Assembly: GCA_905250025.1 (NCBI GenBank)
Contig: CAJNOJ010000245.1
Coordinates: forward strand, 90,969 to 154,968
DNA: 64,000 bases
Origin: Adineta ricciae
Taxonomy: Eukaryota; Rotifera; Eurotatoria; Adinetida; Adinetidae
Direction: 5' to 3'
A program made the translations under genes and the position numbers. Below, one piece after another: positions 11,001 to 22,900 of the stretch; positions within the stretch are counted from its first letter, which is position 1, and every line of letters starts with the position of its first letter. A model generated the notes under the pieces. It was not told the origin of the DNA. It worked only from the letters and a program-made list of their open reading frames with translations, and did no database searches.

Positions 11001-14000
11001 AAAACTTGGTGTGTTAGTGAAACCAAGCATAATTTGTTTTGTAGAATCAGTTGTGTAGGCTAGAAAGTAAGAAAATATGGAGTTGAAATGATTGAGTGAA
11101 GAGAGATATTCACCGTAGAATGAATAATCTTTGATACCGTTTTCGTCGAACCAATTTGAACAAGTAATTTGGAATAAAGTTATTGTTGTTCCGTTTGGAG
11201 GATTGATTGAGCAAGAACCAGATCGTGGTGGTTGATTCATAACAAAATCTAAGGCACCTAAACTTGGCTTATTGTTGAATGTATAAACAACTTCAAAACG
11301 CCAATAAGATCCATTCGTATATTGAGAAAATAGATGATTTGGTACTGTTAAATTTCTCGTATTCGTTCCTTGAAAAACGATCGGATAGGAGATTATATTA
11401 ACTTAGAAAAGTATTTACCAAACAATTGACTATTATTGAAAAATAAACTCAGTCGGACCCATGTGACGATATTCGTCGAAAAATTGATCGATCCTTGATA
11501 AATATTCCATGCTATGTTTGTTAACAGGGTACAATTTCCAATACAAACAGAGAATAGCGCTATTTGCGTGGTGGGATTGATATATTGATATTGAAGACTT
11601 GCTGAACACATCGTTTGAATAACACAGCTGAAACACAAACCATTGTTTGTTATTGTTTGATGAAAATTAACTTACGCGACCGCAATCATCGGAAGTTTAA
11701 CGTTTTCCACATTGACTGATACATAACCATTGGCTTGTACATGAGAATTTTCATGATGAACCATATTCACAAGAAATCGATATGTTCTATTACTAAGAAG
11801 TGAACCAGCAAATATAATCACTGCTGATTGTGGAACATCCAAAGAACTGTAACTCCATCCTCTACTGTTATCTAAATGAAAAAGTATATTTATAGACTTG
11901 TAAACGATGTATTCGTAGTACGTACTTGATTTATTTAAAAAACATGGATGATTTGGCTCTTCAAATGAAATTAATGCGCCATCAATGATCATATTATCCG
12001 TATCATCTGTTTGACAATAGTATGTGTAGTTCCAATTCTATTAGTAGAACATAATAAGAATGTTCCGATTTAAATTAGAAATATTTACAGTTGCATCAAA
12101 TATATCTGAATCTGGATTGATTGAATATTTTCCTGGATCTAAGATTAAATCATTTTCATAACTACTGGTTATCACAGAAGTACCATATTGAACGAGATTG
12201 ACAATAATAGTTGCTGGAATGATTGCAATGTATACGGATGACGAAGCGATTATTGTTGCCGTTGAATTTATCATTGTTAAAACTAATTTCAATCGATAAA
12301 CGCCATAGGGAAGAGTTCGCGCAGGAATCAAAATTTGATTTGTTGTTATATTTAATAAATAATTGATATTAACTTGAAATTCACATGATGAAGTACAATT
12401 AGTTACAATCCATTGTTTAAAATATGAATGTAACGGTGTACAATTATTATTAATGATGTGATTGATCAGAATGTTATCACTTCGGCGATATTGCGCTGGT
12501 GTCAAGAGTGACGTATTGTTTGGAAGGAATGATATCATTGACGAAAAACATTCTAGATATTTATCTTTAAAATACTTATCACAATTATAGGTTGGATAAT
12601 TACCCGGTATGATTGACGAAATATTTTCGAGCTCTGAAATTGTTGTAGATGGTTGAACAGTATCTAATGATGTCGTCATAGTATACTGTTGAGTACCTGT
12701 CGATACTTCTAATGTTGTAGAAAATGTGAAATATCAACGATTTGTTCATTCTGCAGTACAAACCTTCGATTGATGTTTGTACTGTTGTAGTTGTATTATT
12801 GATGTTTATGGTTGACCTTTTGTCTGTGGAAGTTTCTGAATATTGTACTGTGGAGAAGAAGCCTAGGTAATTTAAGGTTTTTTTCAAAAAGAAATTTTCA
12901 ATTATGTGCAATACAAACCTTCAGTACTCTTATCAGTATTGATCGTAAAATGCTCATCCGTAGAGAAGTAATTTTCATCGGTTGTAGAAGTTTCTATCGC
13001 ACTAAACGTCGAATGCTCTAAAAAGAATTAGTGCTGTAAAGAATGCCAGACTTCGGTCAAATTTGAACTCCGAAATACACACCTTCAGTTGTGTAATTCA
13101 GGTTTATAGTTGAAATTTCATCGTTAGTAGTTTCTACCGTGCTTAGTATTGTCACTTCTGTGTACTGTGTAGTATCCATGAATGTTGATTGCATCGTGGA
13201 GAAGTGATCTAAAGAATGTAAGCTTGTCACGAGTTTTTTTGTATATGTATAATAAAGACCTTCTGTTGAAGCTTGTAACTCTTCAGTTGTATCTTCGTCA
13301 TATTCAACGGAACTTACGTCTGTAGAAAAAGAATCTCCTTCAGTTGTAGAGGAAAGTTGCATCGACTCTAGTGTAGTAATTTCATTGCCAACAAACGAAC
13401 TGGTTTCGGAAATAGGATCAGTAGAATATGTAGATGTTTCTGCATAAGTTGTGACGACCTCATTTGTCGTTGTTTGATCTAAATGAAATACGTACTTAAA
13501 CAGATTTTGTAATAAATAATTGAACTTACTACAATTGTTATAAATCAAAGTGAATTTTTGAATTCTCATATTACCATCATCGGTAACATAGATATTACCA
13601 AAATGATCAAATGCAAACCAAGATGGATAATACAGTTGATCTGATGCTTGTCCATGTGTACCAGTGCATCCTAATAGACATCCAAAACCATCCGGTCCAG
13701 ATTTTACGATCCGATGGCCACCCCAATCAACAATAAAAAGATAATTATTACTATCAACAATAACGTCTGTTGGACCTGTGAGTTGGATCGTACTTGGCGC
13801 ACCTGTTCCTGCTAATGTTATTCCATCCAGTTGTCCATAACGAAATTCTTGAATACGATTGTTTGACCAATCAGCTACATATAAATTCAAACTTTTGTCA
13901 ACAAAGATGCCTTTTGGTAGACAAAGTGTATTTGGTGCAGATCCTGCAGTTGCATTACCGGCGACGACAATCCATGCAGATGAAGAATTTGCATCGTTAA

Positions 14001-16784
14001 GTGAGATTTTTATTACTTGATGAGTATCGAACATGGAACAGTAAAGATAGTTATTTAGAGAAATGAAAATTGCTGTACATGATTGAAAAGCAACAGCATC
14101 TATCTTGCTTTCAGTAGCATTCATCGTCCACCGAGTAATATTACCATCAAAAATATTACTAGTATAAATATCACCATTTATAGTTACGAAAATATTTAGC
14201 ATTCCTGTGGAATTAGAAGAAATTGTTCTTGTACTATTCGCATCACCATTATACCATATTCGAATTGCATTGATATTTCTCATTACCAGGTAAATAGAAT
14301 CGTTGATATCAACGAAAATTCCACCAAGTTCTGAGCTAATCGTGCTGTTATCAGCAAATGTTGTGCCATTGGAATTCCACAATGCACCCGAGCAAAATTG
14401 TGGTTGATTAAATGACATTTCTATATAATAAAAACGAATTATAGTACAACTACAAGAAAAAGAATTCACTACAAACCAAACACATCTACAGTCGGTATTG
14501 TAAACGTTGCTAGCGTCGACGATGGATCTATAAATTAAAAATTTTAAGATAAACAATCGATTATTTTCAAGAAGAATTTGTCAATCAGCACCTGCTTGAA
14601 TAGTGGTAATCATGTCAGAAGATGAAATTGAAGTGTCGAAAAGAGCATCTATGGAGAAAACAAAATACGAAGATTGATTCAATCAAATTCTTAGAAAAAG
14701 AAAAGATTTGTTTGCTTTCATAAAACTCACCGCACGAATTATTTAAAAACAGAAATTTCTGAACCCGACGATTGCCATTATCCAAAACGTATATATTACC
14801 ATAACTGTCAAAACTTATGCTTCGAGGATATGCTAAAGTATCTGCAGTCGATCCAATTGTACCAGTACATCCAACGATGCATCGAAAACCGTGTGGTCCA
14901 GATGCGACAACACGAGCTGTATACCATTCAACGATGAAAAGATAACCATCGCCATCGAGAACAACTGCTATTGGACCAGCAAGTGAAACTGTTCCTGGAG
15001 CTCCATTGCCTGCCACTGTTGTTGCTTCCAATTGTCTCGATGGAAACCTTTGTACTCTATTATTTCCCCAATCGGCTACGTATAAATATAAATCCTTGTC
15101 CACAAAAATCCCATTTGGCATATTAAGGCTATTCGATTCTGATCCTACTGTTCCGTTACCAGCGACAATCATTGATTTGTTTGAGTTGTCGTCTAATAAC
15201 TTTGCCAAAACTAAATGCTGGATATCCATAGAACAATAGATAGTATTATTGACATCAATGAAAAGTCCCATACATTGCCCTAGAACATTAAATACTGATT
15301 TACCCTCAGTTGCATTTAAAGTCCATTTATCAACTTGACCATTATCTCCATTATCGACATAAATATCACCATTGGCTGTAACAAAAGTAGTAGCCGGTGA
15401 ATCGAGGTTACCAGAAACTACTCTTGTGACATTATCGCTTCCTGCTGGCCATACTTGAACAACATTCATGTCTAATACTGTTATATAAACTGTATCATCA
15501 ATGTCCACAAATACATGATGTGGACGTGTGCCAATTACACCACAAGAAGCAAACGTTGTTGCATTTGGATCCCACGCTGCTTTAGAACAAAATTTTGGCT
15601 CGTGGAACGAAATAGCTAGATTGATAAAACACACAATAAGTCATTGCAAATCACGTATCACTTATATCATGATATGAACAAAAGATTAGATATTTTAGCA
15701 TTCTATTCTACGAGTGGTCGATCCGACAAAATTACCATGGTATAGTTTTTTATCGAACTAATATGATTATACAGTGTTGCAAACACTTCGACAACATGAA
15801 GGTCTACTCAATTAGATCAAATCATCCGTAGTACGTAGCAGATGAATATTGTTAATTTCAATCAAACGGTATAGAACACAGTACATAATTTTTTGTCATA
15901 ATCTGGTAAAAGTATGAGGTCTACACTTATAAATATTTCTTCTAATTGTCATATCTATATGAGTATAAGCATATAAAGAAACCTTTTGTTACGACTAGTA
16001 TATGTCTTCTCAGTGCATATTTTACGTTTCGCTAACACAAACTTAACACTTAAGCTGCACTCACAAATATCTTCATCTAGCGAATATTTTTAAGAACACG
16101 CTAGCCTGTAAACACCGACTCTCCAAGTGCAACAATCAAAAGAAGTAATTATGTTTTAGACCTGCCGCTAATTTTATCGCGTTATAATGAGTTCATATGC
16201 AAACAGTAATAAAAGAAAACTAATTATTTCTTTATTCAGCATATTCGAGATAAACGTTATTCAAGCATTGAATTGTACTTCTAAGTGTTTTTCAGTTACT
16301 GATTTGATCTATATTATTCTATTGTGTCCTTAGAATACATAAAGTAAACAGGAAAATACACCTTATACCACGATGTTCAACATCATATGCATCGATTCCA
16401 CATAGGAATTAATCTTCTCAGTCTTTCCCATTCTTTCTTCTATGAATCGTCAGAGAAAATAGAATCATTTTTATATGATTATCATACTATAACATAGTTC
16501 ACAATAATAGCGTACACCTACAATGACGATACAGTAATCCATCCAACAGAATACAATTTGAATGGATATTCAAAACAGCAATAATCATTTAAGAAGAAGA
16601 GAAAAACAGATGATAATCTGTAGTACTCTCACAAGATGTATTTTATCTTATCCCAGTCAATGGATAAAGTTGTATAGTCTTGTATTCTTTCAGCTAAGAT
16701 TAACTTACCTTCCATAGAATTTCCATTTATGAAGTAAAATAACCAGATGATATAAGAGACTCGGATCATGATTGATGTAAACAT
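5032..16784 (-). CDS. Polycystin-1-like receptor/channel with two N-terminal NHL beta-propellers
   Basis: A multi-exon gene of roughly 2,900 codons. Exon 1 (16784-16709) encodes a signal peptide (MFTSIMIRVSYIIWLFYFIN) and ends in phase 1. Two single-exon NHL propellers follow (15615-14731 and 14420-13530), then short Thr/Ser-rich exons (13478-12600) and a cysteine-containing REJ-type module (about 12.6-9.5 kb, with NQPPRSGSC and ITCSNWFDENG). A GPS/GAIN end comes next (GCYYLDSNNNWLSDGL...TQCFS, about 8890-8690), then a first TM (about 8640-8570), a PLAT domain (about 8490-7990, ending CQRWLAVEHDNG), several TMs, and a polycystin extracellular domain plus channel ending near FICMNMFISIIVDHF. 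The TAA stop is at 5032. The family sits in cilia or plasma membrane and senses or gates Ca2+ signals. Introns are about 48-75 nt except intron 1 (about 1.1 kb). Linker phases agree wherever checked, so this is read as one gene. The exact set of internal exons between 12 and 7 kb is less certain. Confidence 0.85.
12764..13478 (-). repeat. Array of symmetric Ser/Thr-rich mini-exons in the polycystin gene
   Basis: Exons 13478-13260 (219 nt), 13208-13083 (126 nt), 13017-12919 (99 nt) and 12862-12764 (99 nt) are all multiples of three and phase 1 on both sides. Each encodes a mucin-like Thr/Ser stretch and ends in a T/S-x-E codon run before the donor. The intron starts also resemble each other (GTxTGTAYT), so exon and intron were copied together. 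They form an extendable stalk between the propellers and the REJ module. Confidence 0.75.
13530..15615 (-). repeat. Tandem-duplicated NHL beta-propeller exons inside the polycystin gene
   Basis: Exon 15615-14731 (885 nt, 295 codons) and exon 14420-13530 (891 nt, 297 codons) both begin after a phase-1 junction with a CSKAAW / CSGALW motif and end in phase 1 at NNSC / YNNC. Each encodes about six NHL blades, for example GIFVDKDLYLYVADWGNNR versus GIFVDKSLNLYVADWSNNR. Both being symmetric phase-1 exons, and similar along their whole length, points to whole-exon duplication. Two short linker exons lie between them. Confidence 0.85.
15616..16708 (-). other. Intron 1 of the polycystin gene
   Basis: About 1.09 kb lies between the signal-peptide exon (donor GTAAGTTA at 16708) and the first NHL exon (acceptor CTAG at 15616-15617). 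Splicing restores the frame (phase 1) to give SMEAISFHEPKFC. It is some twenty times longer than the other introns, which is common for first introns holding regulatory sites. No ORF or repeat is recognised in it. Confidence 0.65.
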
Positions 16785-17350
16785 GCGATTGACACTATAT
16801 TTCTATCGACAACAAATAACCAACATATGAAAAATGATTGTCTGCCAATTGCATATAGAGTAAACGGAAAAATGAATAGTAGGAAAATATTATTTCATTT
16901 TATTTTCAAGATGCATACTAGAATACAATGACGTAAAGTCGCTCCGTGAGTAAACTATGAGAAAATTGAAAACATATTCAAGCGGAATATTTTGCAAATG
17001 AGAAAAAAAAGCATTGTCATTGTCTAATAAGATGTTTTCAACGGTGGTTTTATGGTACCCTTATCCTCAGATACCTTCGCTATACCGATAACTAATGACA
17101 TGATAGTGTTTGTGAAATTAGTGAAGATTTTTAGCGATATCGTAAAAGAATTTCAAATGACTTTTTCAACTCGCTAAACTTATGTAAAATCTTTTCTTTG
17201 ATGAAACGGTCATTATTGTCTTTGTTGAAAAAAATTTTCATATTTTTTAAGATTTCATCCGAAATATTCAACGAAAGTTTTCTTTTATTTATTCCGTTTT
17301 TCGAGATTAAAAAGAGACCTGTTCATAGAGATTATTCTGTTGAATATCTT
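16785..17350. other. Intergenic
   Basis: This AT-rich stretch is upstream of the polycystin start and downstream of the claudin-like fragment. No gene is seen. It probably includes the polycystin promoter. Confidence 0.4.
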
Positions 17351-17645
17351 TCATTGGATCATCATGCTTTGAATAGCGTCGGCTATATTAAGTATAACTG
17401 GAAGAATCGATAAGATACATGATGCACCTATTCTTCCTCCATTTTCGTCCTTCGTTTCTACAATAAGACCGATTCCAACGGCAACAGCAATGATTTCACT
17501 GATAAGACTAATAGAACATAGTGTAATAAGCGCACCTGTTGCTATGTATTTATCGGGGATTCTAATTGGAGTGTCGACACAGACTGTTATTCCAACTTTT
17601 GATACGCATATTTTCCACAAACCAGTTTTGACTGAAATTGGTACC
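17351..17645 (-). pseudogene. Claudin/PMP22-like four-TM protein, 5'-truncated fragment
   Basis: The frame opens at a splice acceptor (TTTAG before 17645), not at a start codon. It reads VPISVKTGLWKICVSK, with the GLW-x-x-C signature of the first extracellular loop of claudin/PMP22 proteins and a second Cys eleven residues on. Two hydrophobic segments follow (ALITLCSISLISEIIAVAVG and IGASCILSILPVIL), then a stop at 17351. The first TM exon is not found upstream, and the C-terminus is short for the family. It is either a degenerate copy or a gene whose first exon is too diverged to see. Confidence 0.5.
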
Positions 17646-17649
17646 CTAA

Positions 17650-19968
17650 ACATAAAAGCTGCAAATCTTTTGATTTGGTTTCTTCAATGGTGTTCGTCAA
17701 ATAAATTCCTAGTGAATGTGTTCTGTTTCAATGCGAATACTGATTCGAGAGCGAATAACGATTGAACTCATCGAAATACTGCTTCATTTCGTTTACTGTT
17801 TGAATGTATCATATTGACATACCAATATCCTGGATATCTTTTTAAAGACCGACAACTGTATATCCAGAAACCAGAGGAATTTGCTCGATACCAAGCGGGT
17901 AACGAGCTTGGTCTGAATGCAATGTCTTCAAGAGCAAGGGAGAAAATTGCCTCATGTGGCGTTTTTTCGAAGGGTGACAACCTAAGTGGAGAAGATCTTG
18001 ACTGGTCCGGAAGTTCAAGCTGTTAAAGATGAGAAGACGCTTCATCAATCGGTCGAGCCTTCTGAAGCACCCTCATTTTGTGCTATGGCTAGTGATCGGA
18101 CCTGCTCCAGCACTCTCACGTTCTGTTTTATCTACTGACCGGACGTTCCGTGGTACCCTGATCATCAAGATGGTTGAGAAGGATGTAGTGAATATTTCTG
18201 GTACCGAGGTGTTCGATCAAATTCATTCAAATTCCTCACCTGTGGTATGATATAATTTGGGTATCGGGTAACGAGATCGGCTGACAAAGTCAATTTAGTT
18301 ATCCTAATAGGTATCAAAGCGTTCGGCTCTGAATACCCAGCACATTGATATTATGACAGCTAAGTAATATGGTAAACTACTTGCAGTTATATGCAAAACA
18401 GAAACGATAACCATCGTCATACATGTTCTGTACATCGCTCCTCGTTTTTCAAAAGTCATTTTGTCTGCAAGAAGATTTTCAAGCTAAATATATGAAATAT
18501 TCTAACAGTGTCAAGAATCTACTTATGAAAGAAGATGTTAAGCCTTTTGATCATCGAAGAGTTTCAGTAGAAGGAAGTGAAAGTGTATCGAACGTTGTCT
18601 AGATGAATAACAGAGGAAGGAAAAAGGAAATAGAATCTCCAAAACGTCTCAAAAATAACTTAACAAAACAAAAACTACGGGATTGAAAAATTCCTTTCAT
18701 TCAGTTTTAAGTAAGAAAAGATTCAAGAAAAAAGCTATAATTTTTCGCAATAGATGAAGTGGCTGAAATTGTTTGATATCTTGGATGCCTTGGTTTCTCT
18801 CTCGTAGGAGTGTACCGAGACTAAAGTATACAAAGGGACAACCATGGACATTGAGGACTCACAGAATAGAATGGAAGACGAGGAACGTTGGAAAATGTGT
18901 TCTATTTTATATTATGAAAAAAATATAAATTTGAGGTGAAACAAGTGATAGCACGTTCGAACAATCTTGTTAGAATATCTTTCTATCAAATAAAACTCTA
19001 TTCGCTACACTTTGTGAGGAGAAAAAATAATGTTCAAGTTGGATGAGAAATCAAAGGAATATATAGCTTTGTTTTGGTTAACTCATTTCCAGAGCACCCG
19101 GTGGATTGTTAAAATAATAATAAAAAGAAAAGAAAGAAAATCTTATGAGACTTCTTGTTTCCAAATGAAATGTTGATAAACATCAGTTAAATAGAAACAT
19201 GGTATTGGCGAAGTATAAACTATTTCTCTCAATGTTTTTAAGAAACAGATCTTCAAGTGCTTTTCTTTAATTATTACATACAACTGAAGAGATACTTAGA
19301 GAGAAATTAGTATTGTTCGAGCCAAATGTTGAATTCAGTTATTCAACCGCCAAAGTATTTCAAGCACATAGTCAGTCATACAACTGGTCAGACACACTTC
19401 TCAAGTTATTTAATCATATCATCCTATCGTGAATAGAATCAAGAAGTCATTTAAACTAACTTTTACCGGCAACACTGGTAACCCTGGCTAGCCCTTTTGC
19501 ACCCTCAACGTGGACAGACGAGATACAAGATCATCGATTAGTGCAGTACTTTATTTTTCGCCGGTAATATATCTGCTCATTTTTTGCTTTTTCTTTAATC
19601 GGATAGTCTATCGTAAAAGCACTACCTAAGCATAATCTTTACTGACTTTTTGAATGACGTTGACTAGGAAAATCAGTTCTCGATTATCAATATCGTGATG
19701 TTCAACGACATTAGTATTAATAAATTCTTTAACGATTTCGAGTATTGATTTCGTTGAAAACTTGTATCGGTAAAGGGTGTGTTCTCCTTATCCTGATTAT
19801 ACTCATTAATACTAGTGTGATATTTTTATAACTTTTTCTTTTTCTTCTTTCAGACTACATCAACATCAGAAAATCGTTTTAAAAATGTCAAAACCAAATT
19901 CTCTCTATAAGTATTTCATCAAAAGAAAATATTAACAATCAATCAAACACTTTTAGAAATCAAGCCGA
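17650..19968. other. Intergenic, with a less AT-rich block at 17.82-18.25 kb
   Basis: No gene is supported. Bases about 17820-18250 are clearly richer in G+C than their surroundings and open on both strands for about 70 codons, but no domain is recognised. The rest is AT-rich. The 3' end of the Gly-rich gene abuts the right edge. Confidence 0.4.
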
Positions 19969-22900
19969 CTATTCAGCTGTTAAAAACAGATCCTCGATGA
20001 CACTTATGATATTTCGTGCTGTAGAAAAGTTTTGTCTGCCTTCTCGCGGTGAAAAATCTGGATAAAATACTGGTGGCGGTGGTATTGGTTGTTCTATTGA
20101 CGATTGCGTTTCCGTAATCCTTTGTTCCTGTTGCCATGCTAATATTTCTGATATTGGTCGAGCACAATGTTCTCTTTTATCAGCTGCTGGAAATTTTAAA
20201 TCTGCTAATTTCTGTAATCTTAAAATTTGCACTGCTTGATCAATTTCTTTGTTCCTACGAATTTCATTCGGCGATAATGAATGTAAATCACTTAGAATTT
20301 CCTGTAATTTATGTCGCTGTTTTGCTTTATTTGTGCAACTACACCAAGGAAAAGAACTCCAAAATTTACTGTCAATATATTCATGCAATGATTGAATTAG
20401 TAAATAGAACCAAGCATTGGCATCTGTCCCGTGATCACTTGTAATATTATTTTCTCTGGCGATCATATTAGCTAGTTGATTTATTAATTGTTTCGATGAT
20501 TGAAATTCTCGAGTCCCACGGTCATATTCACGTTCAATAATCGACATAGCAAGGCCAACTAAAATTTGATTAAAAGTAAATCGATGTGTAACCGTGGTGA
20601 ATATGCAACTTGATAATTCGCGTTTTTCAGCCATTATTGCATAAGATTTTGCAAATCCTTGATAAAATAATATCGCACATATTAATCTACCAAATTGCGA
20701 ACTTAAATTAATTTCACGTTGAATTATATTTTGAACTTGTGATTGGTTGTCCATATCATTTATACTAGCAGAAACAACTCTACTCTGTTGAGTTGTATTC
20801 GATTGAGCTTGTAATGTGAATGGTAAGTGAGAATTGACTAGCCAAGGATCATAACTAGGAACCAGAATTACTCGATTACCGACTTGAGAATTCAAAGTGG
20901 ATTTAAATACATATTTATTACCATAAACAATGGTCATACAATTTGCAGAACCTTCATTTATTGTATCATAGACTGTTTGATATAAAAATTGATGATCGTC
21001 TTTTTTTTCATGATTTTTTCTAATTTCATTAGCCTTCTCATTTAATTCATCTGCACTAGGCCATCCGAATCCAATAGTAGACCACAGATGATTTGTAGCT
21101 TCAGATTTAGCTTTCTCTTTATCGTTAATAAAGTGTAGACTATTGTAATCGAATAATGCAAAATCAAATTCATCCGTTAGAAAGGGGCCAATACAAATAA
21201 AACCGGCATTTTCAGAAGAATTTATATGTTGTAATAGTAATTGAGATTTTATGGTTTTGAAAGTTGATCGAGGATTTGAATAAATAAAAATAATCAAATC
21301 TGTTGTATTCAACCATTGTGTTTCGGGACTATGGAATGCGCCATATCGTTCGACATCCCACGTTTGACTTGAATATTTAAATAATTGAAATAATTTTCGA
21401 TATGCAAGAAATTCAGCTCGATTAACTAGAGAATTTGTAACCAATAGTACATCGGTATGAATATTTGATTTAAACGTTGGCACAACTCGAATGCTATTTC
21501 TATGTTGTTCAATCTGCATATCACGCAATAATAAATCAAGATTCCAAAATAAACTTTCGTAAAGTTGATCAAAAGCATTGTCATCTAACATAATTTCAAA
21601 ACTAATATGTTTTGTTGATTGAGGTAGGATTTCTTCATTCATTTTATAGTGACCACAACCATTGGGCGTTATTTGATAAGTATGTTCTCCATTCATAGGT
21701 AAAATTTTCAATAAAGGATGAGTAGTTAGTATAAATTCTATTGAACCAGCCGAATCCAAACATGTACCGTAGGATCGTGTAGATATATTAGTAAAACGAA
21801 CTGTTACGATGGCTCGTTCATTGGGACCTAGAAAGGTTGGAATTTCAATATTTTTAATCTGAATTGGATATTGGCACATTAACGAAGTTGAAAATTCGCT
21901 GCCAGAAAACAAACGATTTAATAGATTAATATTTGATGTTATTTTTACAGGATGATTGTACGGTTGATTGATTGAAGGAGTGGATGCGGCATTTAGATGG
22001 CATTTAAATCGATGATGATCAACTAAAAGTTCGTTGATATAAGCACCTGGTAAGACACTTACGTCTTCTATATTACTAGAAATATATTCTGTAGATGGAA
22101 ATGATAATATGGATCCACTGGGCAACGTCATAGCACCGTTATTTGTCCATTCAATATTTGTAATAAAAAAATCTGAATTGGGCTCATAGATTCCATCGTT
22201 ATTTTCGTCTGTAATAGTATAAGAACAAATACTAGCATGGTACTTATCAGGACCAGTTTCAATTATGTTATCATCTGCATCGACCACAGCATATTGAATT
22301 GAACCATTGCTTGCAGTACAACCATCGTGACCATGGCGACCATGATTACCTGAGTGACCATCGCTTCCATTAGAACCATTAGTACCAGGCATACCGTCAC
22401 GTCCGTTGGAGCCATTTGGTCCACCTCTACCACCCCATCCACCCTTACCACCGCTCCCACCAGCTCCACCCTTACCATAGTGGCCACCACTTCCATAGTG
22501 ACCGCCTTTACCATTTAGTCCTGCTCGACAATTCAATTCAATTAGCATCAATAATCTAGCATCCAAACTTCGAACTTGGACATGACCGCCAGCACCTGCA
22601 TTTCCTCCATTTCCGCCAGATCCGCCATTGCCTCCATTACCTCCGCGCCCTCCTCTTCCTCCATCTCCACCACGACCTCCATTTCCACCAGAAGCACCTT
22701 CACCCCTACCATTATGCCCAGCTATACCAGAATAACCAGAGCCACCCCGTCCACCACTACCTCCATTCCCACCGCCTCCTCCATGTCCTCCGTCCCCTCC
22801 ATTGCCTCCTGCAGCTTGTACAAGAATGACCCCCCTCGAATTAGCTAATTGAAAATTATGATTAACGTCACTAAGATGTTGGACACCATTCCGATCAAAG

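Noticed and set aside
12764..13478. Regular spacing of similar short segments suggesting a CRISPR-like array
   Set aside because: The units are Thr/Ser-coding exons separated by introns in a eukaryotic gene. There are no identical direct repeats.
17820..18250. Less AT-rich block open on both strands, possibly foreign DNA
   Set aside because: No protein domain or repeat boundary could be identified; kept only as a note in the intergenic entry.
22576..22848. Plus-strand ORF rich in Ser/Thr/Ile
   Set aside because: It is the antisense shadow of the Gly-rich repeats on the minus strand.
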